This document shows positions 12,160-25,700 of a DNA stretch of 64,000 nt, in pieces. The translations under genes and the position numbers were made by a program. The DNA is taken from positions 19,034,001 through 19,098,000 of the forward strand of contig OY292279.1 in assembly GCA_958496175.1 (NCBI GenBank). The letters run 5' to 3'. The stretch's first letter is position 1. Every line of letters starts with the position of its first letter. Source of the DNA: Sisyra terminalis (Eukaryota > Arthropoda > Insecta > Neuroptera > Sisyridae). Under the pieces are notes generated by a model. The model was given only the letters and a program-made list of their open reading frames with translations, ran no database searches and was not told the DNA's origin.

Positions 12160-12760
12160 ATGAGGCAACGTATATTGTACGTTATATTTTTCATTTGCTA
12201 CTGACCATTGCCTCATAACTCTCAAGGTTTTTAGCGACTCTAGAGTTAGTAAAAAACCGTGAATCATGAAATATTGAAAAGATTATAGCAAGGTTTGTAT
12301 GGGAAAACTGCCTCGACGGCTTTTTCGACTCAGACTTATGAACTTATCATTGCTTTATATCTGCCAAGGTTTTTAGCGACTCTAGCGTCAATAAAAGCTG
12401 TAAATCATGAAATATTGAGAAGGATATAGCAGGGTTTGTATGGGCAAGGGCGGATTCAGGATTTTTTTCTGAGGGGGCACAATATTATCTTTCATTTGCA
12501 AGTACGAGAAAGGGATCACGAAAACAAATCGCAATTCCAGCCAGAAATAGACTAGAGTTTCACTAATGGTCTTTCTGTTATTTTATTTATAAATTTTCAC
12601 AACTTTAATAATTTGATTTGCTTCAAAGTATGTGCTGTTATGGAATCTCCACAGTACACAAAAATATCCTGGGGGGGGCACGTACCTCCGTTCCCCCATC
12701 TCCCCTAAATCCTGTATGGGAACACTGCCCCCATGGCTTTTTCGATTCAAACTCAGGAGA
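12160..12760. repeat. Tandemly duplicated SINE-tail mosaic with a CAGGATT inverted repeat
   Basis: Two direct copies of a ~130-base unit (starting about 12229 and 12360) contain the SINE-tail words TTTTTAGCGACTCTAG and AATCATGAAATATTGA followed by GGTTTGTATGGG. A third, partial copy of the tail (GTATGGGAACACTGCC) is near 12712. Between them a separate element begins GGGCGGATTCAGGATT and ends CCCTAAATCCTGTATGGG, an imperfect inverted repeat around 12450-12715. Confidence 0.55.
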
Positions 12761-13105
12761 TTGTTTAAATACTGAATCAAAATTTTTTAGCCTAATTTTC
12801 AGGTTTTTAAACAACCTCTTTTATAGATTTTATTTATTTTTTTTAGTAGCAAAATTGTTACTTAATAACCTACGACTTATTTCTCATTCTTTGGAGTAAA
12901 AGGCATGAAAAAATATTTATACTATGAATTCCAGGTGGAATATCGATTTTTAAGGACAGTAACAAAACTCAAAATTAATTTTTTGAATAGTGTCTGTCGC
13001 CAAATTATCTTAAAAAATATCTTTTGTATTCCTCTAAACTCAAGAATTTTTTCAAACTTTTTGATGTGGAGGAACATTATTAAAAAAAATATAAAAAAAA
13101 TTAAT

Positions 13106-13150
13106 CATTACCTGATGATGACAGCCACAAACTGTTGAAACGTGTCGTAA
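13106..13150 (+). repeat. CTGATGATGACAG...GAAACGTGTCG motif (repeat terminus)
   Basis: CCTGATGATGACAG, a short loop, CTGTTGAAACGTGTCG: a short hairpin framed by CTGATGA and GAAACGTGTC. The same framing occurs in the foldback elements at 2571 and 30552 although the sequences are otherwise unrelated. It is probably the end of a dispersed repeat. Confidence 0.45.
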
Positions 13151-13374
13151 TAAAGAAGAAAATGAGTCATAGGATATACAATAGGATATTATTCATTAAT
13201 TTAAAAAAAATAACTTAAACTTAAACTTTTTTTAGGTAAAGAAGTATAAAGGTAATTACTTTTCAACTCAAAATATATATGCACTTCATCAAAATATTTA
13301 GAAAATTAAGAAACTGGCTTTAAAAATTTCATTTTTATGCAAAAATTCATTCAAATAATATTTATACTTTTATT

Positions 13375-13491
13375 AGCTCCAATATTTGTACGATAGGGTC
13401 AAAGGGTGCTGTTCTCACATGCGTACGCAAGATAGCATACGATAATCGCAATGTGATAACAGCACCCTACCGTACTATTATTAGAGCTAAC
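13375..13491. mobile_element. Small palindromic MITE
   Basis: The left half (AGCTCCAATATTTGTACGAT through GTGCTGTTCTCACAT) is the imperfect reverse complement of the right half (ATGTGATAACAGCAC through ACTATTATTAGAGCT). The arms are ~45 bases around a ~30-base loop. No open frame. Confidence 0.65.
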
Positions 13492-13553
13492 AAAAATATA
13501 TTATTATTGGGATGAATTTTTACATAGAAAGGATAATTTTGAAAGCCAATTTC

Positions 13554-14156
13554 TAGTATTCAACCAAACTTTCGGTTTCGGCCTAGTTTCGGCCAAAAAA
13601 CGAGTTTCGGCTATCGTCAAGTCGAAGCTACGACCGAAACCCAAACTTAATTCGAGAGATAAAAATGTTGAAAAACTATAGTTTTTCAATAATTACTTGA
13701 TTCTTCAATTATGAATACTGATAACTAACAGTTCATTAAAATGTTGTTTACTATTATCTTTAAAAAAAATTTCTTCAGTTCGAAAGAAAACTGATCAAAG
13801 TGAAGAAGAAATTATTTTGTTTTTAAGATATAAGAAAGACTACTTTCTTAGTTATGGACCTAAACATATTAGATAAAAAGTAATTTTGTTTTGTAACTCT
13901 TTTTTGTTTTATGTTATTCGTAACTAATGTTAAAAAGACATTTTTTTGAAATAAGAAATGATAATAATATAATAATATGTTATGTTAATGATTAGCTCGA
14001 ATATTAAGGACGAAATCGTTAATAACTATCTTAGAATTTAAAAGGAAAGACTGACTAATTATAATTAACTATTTTTTTCTACGAAAACCTAATGTGGAAA
14101 TTTCAGTTTCGGCCGAAACTGAAGCTGATGCCGAAATTCGGCTTTGGTTTCTTCTA
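13554..14156 (-). mobile_element. ~600-bp hAT-like non-autonomous element
   Basis: The ends TAGTATTCAACCAAA and TTTGGTTTCTTCTA are degenerate inverted repeats. The subterminal regions are rich in TTTCGGCCGAAAC-type palindromes, as in the copies at 36242-36889 and 46607-47208, which lie in the opposite orientation. No convincing 8-bp target duplication is visible at this copy. No transposase frame. Confidence 0.7.
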
Positions 14157-14822
14157 AAACGTCTGTATAAAATAAATCATATATAAATAACCATTGTTGT
14201 ATGTCTTAAACATAAATCGAAAGAACCCAGTTAACATAAAAAGTAACAAGGTAACATTACTTTGAATATCTTTAAAAATGTTTTGAGATATAAATAATAG
14301 CTTTAATAGTTATTTAAATAAGAAAATTTTAAATTGTTGTGTATTAACCAATTGTTAGTAATATTAATACTTAACTTTGTCGACGTTTTTATGTTACATT
14401 GACGAAGTAGTGGGTATCGACTAGTCTTGAAAAAAATATGAAGCACTGGATATATTAAAAAGTATATTAAATAAAACACATTGAAACGCGTTTGATAAAT
14501 TTATAAAAAAATACACCAATTGTACCAGATTTCTTGCATATTAACATAATTCAAATAAAATATGTTTATTGTAATTTTTTTATAACAAACCAGGATACTA
14601 TACAAACCATTCCTCAAAGTCTTCTACCGTTTTTCCCAAGCTGTGTAGCATTGATTTAAATAGTGCTATATATTAAAGTACTCAAGTTTACAGGATAGGT
14701 TAAATTCTTCAAAGTTATCCAATTCCTGTAAGTTTCATTTGTAGAAGTATTATAGGTACTTTAGATATTACTAATACCTGAAAAACGTCGATTTTGTCAC
14801 TCATTCGTTAAAATTTATATGG

Positions 14823-14993
14823 CAGCGGTCGGGGAACTTTTTTAACCATTACCCCAAAATATTTTTGCATAAGTTGATATTACCCTCCCCATTTTTATTG
14901 AATTAATTTACATTTACATATTACCTATTAACCAAAAAAAAAATAACATTTTTATCCCATTTGGGGTAATTTACCCCGGTTCCCCGACCGCTG
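14823..14993. mobile_element. Short inverted-repeat element, CAGCGGTCGGGGAAC ends
   Basis: The termini CAGCGGTCGGGGAAC and GTTCCCCGACCGCTG are perfect 15-base inverted repeats, 171 bases end to end. Inside, ACCCCAAA and TTTGGGGT extend the symmetry. The CAGNGGT start is typical of hAT-type non-autonomous elements. A clear target duplication is not visible. Confidence 0.75.
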
Positions 14994-15494
14994 CTATAGA
15001 AGCTACATATTTCTGAAGATTCTACGAGACTAAAATTTAGTATTCAAGCTATGATTTGAATATAATCAATAATACTAATGAAAAATATGTAACTTGAACT
15101 CTTCTTCAGTGCCTACAATGAGAAGAAAAATGTTCAAACGGTTATTATTAGTAATAACTTCCGATAGTATAAATTTAAATTACAAGCTAGGTTCAAAGGA
15201 TTTTTGTTTGTTCAATGAAACACAAAATTAGTATAACAAATGTATTTTATAAAACAAATCCAATTTAAAACAAACATAAATAATTGTAAATGAAATAAAT
15301 AGTTTTGTGCTTAAAAAAATTAATGTCCGTCCCCTTTTAACTTTATTTATGTCGCAATACTTGTTTAAGTCTTTTTTATTAACATATTTTCCAAACCCCT
15401 GAGCCAATTGTGAAAATGGAATGTTTCATATCATTTAATATCAGAAAAGGGGGGCTGAATGATCTTCCATATTGGCATTGTTCGCATGAAATTA

Positions 15495-18400
15495 TCAATC
15501 CGAAATCAGTCCCATCGACCAAATTAAATGATTTGAATTTTTAACAGTGACTTCAGCTTCTCCACTGTACGTGTTTGAAGTACTTACTATTTGTCCGAAT
15601 TGTAGTGCTTGGTTGTCTGAAAACAAAAAAAAAATATAATGAATAAATTTATAACTTGGAATTTGGATTTGAAAAAGCAATGTGTTTATATATATGGTGC
15701 GACCTTGTAATCCTCATAACGATTTCATGGTTAAAACCTACACGAGTCTTTTTCGTTATTAATGTGTATTATTTTTTTTACTTTCTCATTTTGATTTTTT
15801 TTTAACGATAAGCGATCAATTATGCTGTGTGTAGATATAAAGGCCATAAACTAGATAATATGTTCTTTCGCCTAATCAATTTGAACCAATACGTTTTTGT
15901 GTTCGGAACTCAATGCATTTGAATATCTATCAATTAACGGATTAGTTCTATGTTTTTCTCATTATTATTTCAATAACTTTATAAATAATGAACTGTCAGG
16001 ACTACACCTATAATTTATTGATTTGCTAACTGTGTCAAGGTTTATTATTTTGTCTGTTAAATGTCTGACATGGGAACACTATGTTCAATGTGTTGTTTAA
16101 CGAACAAAAGGGTCACAATTTTCGATATGGTCTAATTTAATTTTTGACCAAAAACCACTGCTTATTGATCTGCTAACCCTCTTTAACAAAGGCTCCTGGG
16201 TATCCTGGGTATGCACAGAAATATAGTGTAATCAAATGTAGAAGTTCATGAAACGATTTAGTGAAATATTTGAAAAGGAAATGTTAGTAAGAGTTTCAAA
16301 AATTATGTTTTTTATAAAAAAAAAAAAAATAAGGATCAATTCTATTGCCTTTTCTTGCCTACCCCTGCCGACCAAAGTTCTTAGTAGTTTCGATGATTCA
16401 AATTTGTGTTTCACCTTCGATTATTCAAAATATAAGCACAATAGCGTAGCGTGGTGGGTACTAGAGGGTGGCCATGGCCTTGGGTGGTAAATGAAAATCG
16501 GGCAGTATATTGACATTGATGATTCCATTAAAGATTTTGCTTTGAGAGAAACACGAAGAATACATTTTTTTATAATAAATAATGAAAGAATTTAAAAGTA
16601 TTTGGCTTCTTACTAGGGACGCCACATTGCTCATAAAAACATTGATATTTTTAAAAGTGAAACAATTGTTGTCATTTGTTTCAACTGCCATTTCAATTTC
16701 ATTTAATTGTTAGTTGCGTCAGTATTGGCTGTAAATTTTTCACGGATGGCTACTAGTTTCAAAAAATCGTGGAATCAAATTGCCCCTTGTAGATTTTAAG
16801 GTTTGAACATTTAATCCAGATTTTTTTTTGTAGAGTACCTACGTTGATCGACAAAAAATTAATCGGCTCAAGTGTACTTTAGCACACCCACAATCTGGCA
16901 ACGTTGCATTTTCGACTTTCTTTTTATAACAATACAATAAATTGAATAAATTTGAGGAAATGTACAAAACGAATCTTTTCACCAACAAAGTATAAAATTT
17001 TATGTTACTTTCCAATAAACTTTATAGAAAAAATAAATAAAAATTTAAGCGAAAGACTCGCATTTCTAGACAAAAGTTTCCCAACTTAATTTTTAATAAC
17101 ACAATATTATTTTTTTTATAAGTGAGTATTATAAGTTTTATTGTATTGGGGTCAATTTCAACATTTCACATTTTGACGAAAATATCCAATTGAAGCATCT
17201 CTGACTCCAGTTTAACTATTTATGATCCTACAACTGTATCTCTTTTACTTGATTTTTTACAGGAATTTGACTTTATACTTAAATGAACTCTAAAAACATT
17301 TTTTTTAATATTTTTTTTATTATTATTTGCCGTTGCTATATGCATAACTACTAAAGTCTTTAGCGACTCTAGGGTTAATAAAAATCCACAATTAAGATTA
17401 TATCGAAAATTTGCTCGAATCAAGAATCGAACCCAACATCTGCCAGTTTTGAAGAGGTCACCTAGACCACTCGGCCGCTAGGGTTTTTTTTTAAATTATT
17501 TACATCTAATTTCCTTTTTGCACGATTTTTAGGTGTAAATAATTTTAAAAAAACCTTTTTTAATAAGGTTTAAAAAAGTTTTTAAACTTTTTAAAAGTTT
17601 TTAAGTTCACTGAAGAATTTCTTTCTTGCTTATGAGAAAATTCGTATAAAAAGATATTGTTTTTTTTAACTCGTGTTAAATCAATCCGTGTAAAATGAGT
17701 ACTTCTATGTATATGTATCTACGCAGGTTACAAAATTCAAAGACGATAAACCGTAGAAAGCTACACTTTTTAGTAATAAATTAGCGTCTAAATATTATTT
17801 TCACCCAATACCTTTACTTTACTAATTTTAAAAGCAATATTTATGTTTAATCTTTAAATAATCATTAAATATAAGTTAAAGGTATTAAAGTAGTATAACA
17901 TTTGAGTTTAAAAAACAGTAAATTTTGTCCGCAAAACATAAAAATAAGTTAAGTAAATTAAATTAAATAAGTAAATTATTGAAAGTAAAAATAGAAGAAG
18001 AAAAAAAACATTATTTCACTTTTTAAATATTTTATCACTTAAATTAGTTTTCTTCTCGTAAAACTTTCTGTCTGACAAGTTGACTTATTGAGAGACACGT
18101 AATTAGTCAATAAAAGCCATAATTTATTGAATTGCTACAAAATTGGAAATAACTGGTTCGGTCGTTGATCAACCATAAATTATTGGAATCTTTGTATTAC
18201 ATACATAATCCATTCATATATTATAACGAAGAACAAAATCTATATGTAAAAAGTATTATTGTTTTCATTGAAAAGAAAGCTTTGGAAAAGATAAAAAAAT
18301 TAGATAACATTTCATAGATCTTCCTACATCAACTAAGTTCCCTATTTATTTTTAAATAGTTTCACGGCCATTCTCTGAATCCTTCGAATGAACTTAACCC

Positions 18401-20470
18401 CCGAAATTAAAAAAAACCGTTTGAGTTTATGAACGATATAAACCAACGGTCGCCAAACTTTTGATCTCACGCATCGTTAAAAGCATTTTGAGGTGTTAAA
18501 TATAATATATTAAGTATATTCCATATTTCTCTGTGAACCAACAAAATTTTCTCGCGAACCATCAGTAATCCGGGGATCGCCACTTTGGCGGCCGTCTCTA
18601 ACCGGTTTTTTGCGAATTTTGCCATTCAAGATATAAATAAAAATAAGAATAAAAAAAATAGAACCTGATAAATATTTATAGATTTATTTATATTGAATGA
18701 GTCAGGATTACCGACCCGAGCGAATTTAAAATGTATAAACTCGAATTACATAAGACCAGGATTTTATAAATCGAATGAAGGGACGAAACTGCCCTAGATG
18801 TACTTAAAAAAATATTTGAACAATTTACACAGGAATAAATTTCGAGTGATAGACTAATGAAAAAAGCTTTTTGGGGAAATGGTGATTTAGTAAAAAGAGA
18901 ATCAGAGATTCGCAAAATAGCCAGCAATCATTTAAAATTAATTTTTACGTTTAATATTGGAAAAATAAACTTACCTAAATTCCATTTAAGTCCCGTTGTG
19001 GTAACATTGTCGCATCTACCATTAATCGGGATTAAACTGCACCAAATATTTGATTTCCGCAATCCCGGAGGAACTTCAATTACGTGACTTCCAGGTACAA
19101 GAAGCCACGTGATTGAATTTTCTGTCAATTGATATAGAGGAACATCTATCAGTTTGGTAGCCAAGAACATTGTCTGTATATTGGCCATAATTTGATCAAA
19201 ACGACCTGAAGTTTGGGCAATCGTTATAATTCCATTGATCTGAAAAAAAATAGATCATTGTTTCAAAACGTGGTATACTATTTTACTATTAAAACAGTTG
19301 AAAATCGGTTGAAAAATGAGGAAGAAGAAACTACATTCCACGTTATTTAAAACTTGGTTTTTAACCGACCATAAAGAAATAAGAGCAAATAAATGTCCAA
19401 TTTTAATGTTCCGCATTCCCCATAAGAATCCACATAGATTCCTATGTTTTTCAGTGTTTTTTCCAGCTAAGTACTTTCAATTTTACCACAGAATTTACAA
19501 AATATCGGTTTTTATGGGAAAATACTGAAAAATTCATGTGGAAGTCACCTGATATTCCGACTCATTTGGATTCCTATAAGAATTCACAAAGAAATCCATC
19601 CGAAAACACCACATAGGAATCCATATGATTCTTAAAAAATGGTACCCAGGCAGAAGAAACAACTTTTTTAAGTCTCAGAGCACATTTTATGTAGCGCTAT
19701 GATGCTAGTTGGGTGGTGAGTATTATTTATTTTTCAAGATATATTTATTTTTAAGCAATCGTTATAATTCGTCGTCTAAAAAGTTTAAAACATTTTAATT
19801 TTTATCACAGACCCAATACTGTCTGTGGGTATCAAGTTTTCGACGGACATAGGTTTAAAGATTTTAGGGGCTCCTATACTAAAGTAATATTAAACGGGAA
19901 TATATGATTTTTTGCGACAAATCGCTAGTTATAAAAAAAAGATAAAAGGCACAAAAATGAATACTCAAACATAATTGTAGATACTGTTTAAAAAACACAT
20001 AAATATTTACCGAAATATTTTTCCTTTTTACATAGTTGCTTATTTCCATGATTGCTTTAGTATAATCCGTATGATCTTGATCTGGAGTGTAAATAATTTC
20101 GGTTTCACTCTGTGCTTGTAATCGTTGTAAAATACATGGAGATATCGAATCCATATCTCCCGTAACGAGATCAGGAAGTTTCGGACTCGAAGAAAATATC
20201 GCGGAATTACATTTAACCCATTTGAACCATCGATCAGTTCCACCATCAACTGTTAATCTCAGAAGCGCTAAAAAAATATTGCTTTATAGAATAGGAAACA
20301 ATGAAAAAGTAAATGTTTTTACCTCTTTCCCATAGTGAATACATTAAGTTCGGTTCTATTTGAATTGGGCGGTTTAAAATTAATACCACATATCGAAACG
20401 AAGTGTTGGTAATATCCAAAATGTCGTTTGGCCTCCATCGTGTACTTGAAGTTCCGTTGCACCCATTCAT
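15495..20470 (-). CDS. TPK1: Thiamine pyrophosphokinase (4 exons)
   Basis: Transfers pyrophosphate from ATP to thiamine to make thiamine diphosphate, a cytosolic step of vitamin B1 use. Coding exons in transcription order: 20470-20323, 20267-20011, 19239-18975, 15616-15495, with GT/AG borders and matching phases, giving 263 residues (the human enzyme is about 240). Visible family motifs: VDGGTDRW (56-63), PDLVTGDMDSI (81-91), TPDQDHTDYTKA (110-121), GRFDQIMA (147-154), WCSLIP and VTTTGLKWNL in the third exon, and VSTSNTYSGEAEVTV in the last. The start is the first ATG in frame, giving a short N-terminal extension. The third intron is ~3.4 kb and full of repeats. One departure: the usual LGG before xGRFDQ reads IAQ (142-144). 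The frame is intact throughout, so an active enzyme is likely. Confidence 0.95.
16440..16930. repeat. Repeat mosaic in the TPK intron
   Basis: TAGCGTAGCGTGG...GATTCCATTAAAG (16444-16540) matches the repeat at 30790-31085. 16670-16760 is the reverse complement of part of 6160-6255. 16868-16925 (GGCTCAAGTGTACTTTAGCA, ACGTTGCATTTTCGACTTT) is one arm of the MITE found complete at 51734-51958. No exon of the host gene is hidden here. Confidence 0.55.
17335..17485 (-). mobile_element. tRNA-derived SINE copy
   Basis: On the minus strand the head reads TAGCGGCCGAGTGGTCTAGG, matching a tRNA-type A box (GGCCGAGTGG), then ~25 bases on GATGTTGGGTTCGATTC, matching a B box. The body continues through the ATTTTTATTAACCCTAGAGT words shared by all copies and ends in a CGTTGC/ACGGC tail. 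It lies inside the TPK third intron in the same sense as the host gene. Confidence 0.8.
18447..18603. mobile_element. Decayed hAT-type MITE
   Basis: ACGGTCGCCAAACTTTT at the left and CGCCACTTTGGCGGCCGT near the right are degenerate inverted ends, with CGCGAACCATCAG inside. This resembles the 'sidewalk' MITE type with GGTCGCCAAAC termini. It sits in the TPK third intron. Confidence 0.5.
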
Positions 20471-22716
20471 AGTTTTACTGTAAATGAAAATAAGGCAACG
20501 ATTCTTTACTAAAATAAATATAAAAAACGCTTCAAACGAATGCCAAAATAGTTTTCCATCTTAAAAATAGAATGCTTTACGATTTCAGTCTGAAAGAAAT
20601 GCAATAGTGCATCGCCCATATACCGTATTTTTTGATTTTCTTAAATATTTTTAAACATGAAACAGTAATGCAAAATTGTATTGTATATGATACAGAAAAA
20701 AAAATACATGAATTACCTATATATAGCCTTCAATGTTAATTATATATTTGATCATAATTGAAACGATGACATGTTTTATTAAAAAATTTACATTGATAAT
20801 ACAGTATTTTGAATTGAATTAGCATTAATTAGAACATTTTCATTCAAAAATAAAATAATTACTATTTATTTGCACTGAAGATGTAACATTTAAACGATTA
20901 TGTATGATAAGTTGCATATAAGTTTAATTTTTGCAATACATACTAACATTTATTGTAGTCCTTTAGTCTTTTATCATATACACTTTTTCAATAAATTACA
21001 TCTGGCTTAGTCGAACGACAATTGTCCTACTAATCTCTCTGAAGTTAAAAACCTTCGAAATACAAATTCATTGTAAATCAAATATATGGTGGGTTTAGAT
21101 TTTAAAGTCCAAAACATCTTGCTTTATTAGTTTTACCAATACAAATAATAAATTTAGACATTAGAAATATTTCAAATGGAAATAATTGTCCCTATATCAT
21201 TAAACCTAAGCAAATAACATATTCTTAATGAGAATATTTGACAAAAAATTTGTTTATTTTTTTTTTTTACTGCTTATTATATTCTATGTAATATTTTCTT
21301 CTAAGTATAATAGAATAAATGAAATAAAAGTTTTCAAGAAATACCTGTCAATTTATTTTTAGTAACATTTTAATTTAATTTTGGTTAGAAATCGATTATT
21401 CTTGCAAAGTATACTATTTAATCAATAGATTCTTAAAAATTTTCTTCTGAAATTGTTATGTTATTTTCTTTGTCGTAAACGGAAATTGTATTTTTTACTC
21501 ATAAAAACAATAGATTTCTACAAAAACATATAAAATATTACGTTTAATTCGTTTATTATATTCGTAAGAAAATCTTACCTAATTTCGGCTATCTTATCTA
21601 AAAATTAATTGTTATCATTGTTGCATAATATCAGTACGTGTAATGGCTATAACACTTCGTACTTGTTCGTAATACTTACTTAAAAAATAATTGCTTTGTA
21701 AAAGTTGAGTTATTCTTCAGACTATAATATTTTCTTTGCCTACAATTCCATAAGAATTGTATCCATATTTTCATAAAAATTAAATTACAAACATTGGCAA
21801 CGTCAACAAATAGATATTTGAATATTTCGCCCATTATTTACTTTTGCATAAATTCAACAGATGGCGCGCAAAAAATCAATGAATTACTTCCTACGCGTAT
21901 TACACAACATAAGTCAGGTTATGTGAAATATAATTCAAACATTATATGCCACACTAATTAAAATCTAGTGAAATAATGAAAAACTTTTCCAAGCACAAAA
22001 ATAGTAACCGAAAACAATAATTACATACCCCAATATTCGACTAAGCGTCGCCCTTTTCCACGATTATGTGACATAAGTTTAAAATGGGAACACAAATGTT
22101 CTTTTTTTGTCCTTTGTTCCTGTTAGTCACTTGAAATTTGAACTTAATTGAAATATCAATTAAATGAAAACGTTAGTAATGTTTAAACGAATATTTCTGG
22201 CACAAAAAATGTTAGTTCAATAATGACCCTTTTAGGGGTCAAATGACCGCGTTTGAATATAGCATACGTAATTTAGTTGGGATCACCATTAATGAGTAAA
22301 TTTTTATACGTCGCAATAACTGGAAAGTCGCCCCCTAATCTACCAAATTCCTGGAATATGGGATAACGAAGAGAAATCACAAATCAAATGCGTATTTATT
22401 CAAATAATTATTCCAATGCAAAGAAACGAATCGCTTTTATCAATTTATACCTACCTTTACCTATTAGAAGATATGGGGTGCCACGGTCAAGAGTAAAGAT
22501 TAAATTTAATTACAGTAGATAAGTTTTTAATTAATTATATTTTTAACGATAAATTATATGACAATTTCATCAGTTTAATTCCAAACAATTTTTGGACTTA
22601 TGATCAAAATTAAATCTAGAACTATTTTTTTTCCTCAAAAAAAAACATAAATTAATTATTTGTCAGAACAGTCTAATTTCTAATTAATTATCTGAAGTTC
22701 TTAATCAATATAAAAA
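20471..22716. other. Intergenic spacer between TPK and the aminopeptidase-like gene
   Basis: This should hold the promoter and 5' UTR of the thiamine pyrophosphokinase gene and the 3' end of the upstream gene. No further open frame, RNA gene or repeat arm was recognised. Confidence 0.5.
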
Positions 22717-25700
22717 TTAATTTTCTGCCTTGGCTAAATAATCATCGAGCCAATTTTCAATGACTGGAAGATTTTCATCGCTCCAATTCGTTTCTTCCTT
22801 GATATTTTTCATTGCTTTTTCGATTATGTATTCGGCCGTGCCAAATTCACCCTGTTTTTCCATGTACAATTCCGAAACCATTTTCAAACCCTCGTGGGTT
22901 GTGAAGACGGTTGTTGCCGATGTGATTAAACTATCCCATAAATGTGGCTTATCTTCAAATCTAAAAAAACTCATTAAGTATTAGATTAATTTTATTAAAG
23001 CGGGGGTATTAATTAGAAAAAATGATTACCGTGTTTTTATCACATCCCAATGTTCACTGAGGAAGTGGAATAGGGTGGTGTAACCGGTGGCACCACCTGT
23101 TAGCATACTAAATACTAGATAGATATCAGTATCGGTGAAATTGCCGTTTTCCTCCAAAATTGTTATGTTTAAAATGCGATTGATTTTCCAGGGTTCGATG
23201 GGACAGCCGACTAAAGTTTTTAGTAAGTAGGTTCGTTCGCTTTGTTTCCGAGATAACGGAAAGTTGATTACTCGTTGTAGCCCAAATTCCCATTCTTCAC
23301 GGGTTCCCCATTTAAAGACTGGACAAATATATTGGTTTGCCACCCTAAAAAGTAATAAAAAGACATACTGATAAAATAATAAAAATGTATATATTGCTCT
23401 GTTCCTATTATAAGATTATATACAGAAAAGAACACTTATATCTCATACATAAGTCTAATTCTTTTTAAGCATATCTTATACAGTTCGCATCACTTCTGAG
23501 TCACTACTCAGTGATAATTCAGTCACGTTAGGGTCAATCCATTTAAAATAATCCAATATTAATAAAAATTGTTTCTAAACATTCTTTTATTATGAATTCC
23601 TTATAAGCAAACATTCACAAAACCCTATTTGAAAAAATTAATAAGCTATGGTTTTTTTTCTGGCAGCTATTTAAATGGTGATTGGGAAAATTTTAATGAA
23701 AAAGGTGGTCTGCGGAAAATTTAATTACGCAGCTATTTTTAAGGATTTCAGAATAATTCAAAAAGCAGAGTGCTTTCCATAAAACAAACTTAATGTATAA
23801 ATACTTTTAATTTTCCTACGATGAAAGAAAATCAGTCAATTTCGCACCCCTTTGTAACCGCTCACCACTAGGCACATCCCACTTAAAAATTTATTACATT
23901 TAAAGTGCCTTTAATAACTTTAAACGACATCTAATGAGTTTTTTGAACATTTAAAATGCCTTTTTTAACAAGGATACCTTGTTTGCCTTACGGATAATCC
24001 ACCTCTAATTCTATTATATATCTCTATGGCCTTAAAGTCTTAATTACCTATAAAGAATCATATCTGAACCTCCCATCTCACCTTCTTACATAGAAATAAT
24101 AAATAAATATACCCTATATTTTTTTAAAATCAGTCCATATGAATTTTTTAACTTATAAAGACATTTCTCTTAATATAGAAGAGTTTTTAAAAGATCTGCT
24201 ATACAAAATTTGATTCCAAATTTACATTTAGGCAATATTTCAAATTCCAAAATCCTATTTTTATCAGTGGCAGATTAACCAGCAGACTTAGTTGGCTGAA
24301 ATCTAGGGCGGCAAATTTGGCCTAAAATTTGTTAATCACAAGTTGATTAAAAACGGCGATAAAACACAAATTGTGATTCCATTGATAGAAAAAATGTAAT
24401 TAATATGGTTGCAACATAAGATATCGAATTTCAGAAGTCAGTAGAGGCGGCAAAAATTGAATAGCCTACTGGAGCCAAATTTATAAATCCCCCACTGATT
24501 TTTATTCAATAAAAAATATTTTGCCCCAAAAAAAATGTTATTATTCAAATTCGTCATTTTTATTTCAGAAACATATTGTATTCCATTCTGAATTTAATGC
24601 CTTTTGTTCTAAGGAGATAAAGTTTCAAAATTTGAGTTTCTAATTTTTATTCATAAAACTATAAAAATGTTTATATTGAAAAGATTTTCTTTTTATATTA
24701 AAATCACAATCAGTTTTGAATTGGAATAATAATACTTAAAAGAAATAAAACTATTCTATGCTAATGACAACTGCATTTTCTTCTTAGAAATAGTTTTCCT
24801 ATATCAATATTGATGCTCTAATAATTGGAAACTTAAGATGAGAGTTTGCTAATACTTACAATCAAGAACCGAATATTTGTTTGGTAAACGAACAGAAACT
24901 TTTGAATCACATTAAACATAGTACACTTACGGATTTCCTTCATCCGGATCTTCACTCTGCATCCATTTACGATAAATTGCTTGGGCTTCTTCAATGCACG
25001 GTTTATATCCAACTCGACACAAAAATACTTTGGAAAGACCTCGCAAATGAGTAATACTCGAATCTTCACCTTCTTTCGGTTCTGATCCTAATTCTTCATA
25101 CAATGGCGTTAATAGTAATCTTACATACAACTAAAACAAAATCAAAATAAATAACATTCATTGTTTGGATCAATAAAACTGACCTCGAATTTCTTATGAA
25201 CTTCAGAACTGTCGATATGTCGTCCAATATGATCGATCATTGTAAAAACTGGATCCCAAGCCAAATGATTTCGCTCATATTTCAAAAACAATGTCATATT
25301 AAATGCAACAGCAAAACTTAAATCTCCGGCATATGCTAAATTCCAAGCATCATGTAACAATTTGGCACGGGTGTAAATTGGAATTCGGCTACGTCCTTCG
25401 GAATTTTCAAGCAAAAATTTGGCTAATAAATTCCAATTATCGTCGTCATAGTTTACCGGGAATGGACCTAAAGTTTACCATTATAATTAATTGTTTAAAA
25501 AATTCTCGGGATCATATACCGATTTCTTCTGGATTGACAATAATGAAATTGTCTTTGTTGGGAAGGGAATCGATTTTGATTTCGCGCTCTTTCTTCATCC
25601 AAACTCGAGGTGTTGAATTGGCAAAGTCTAAATTATTCTGAGTAATCAAAACTATTGGTATCCACCAAAGCATTTTATCCTGATCGGGCACGTCGTGGGG

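Noticed and set aside
17335..17485. A functional tRNA gene
   Set aside because: The A and B boxes belong to a SINE head: there is no complete cloverleaf or acceptor stem, and the same SINE body follows in all copies.
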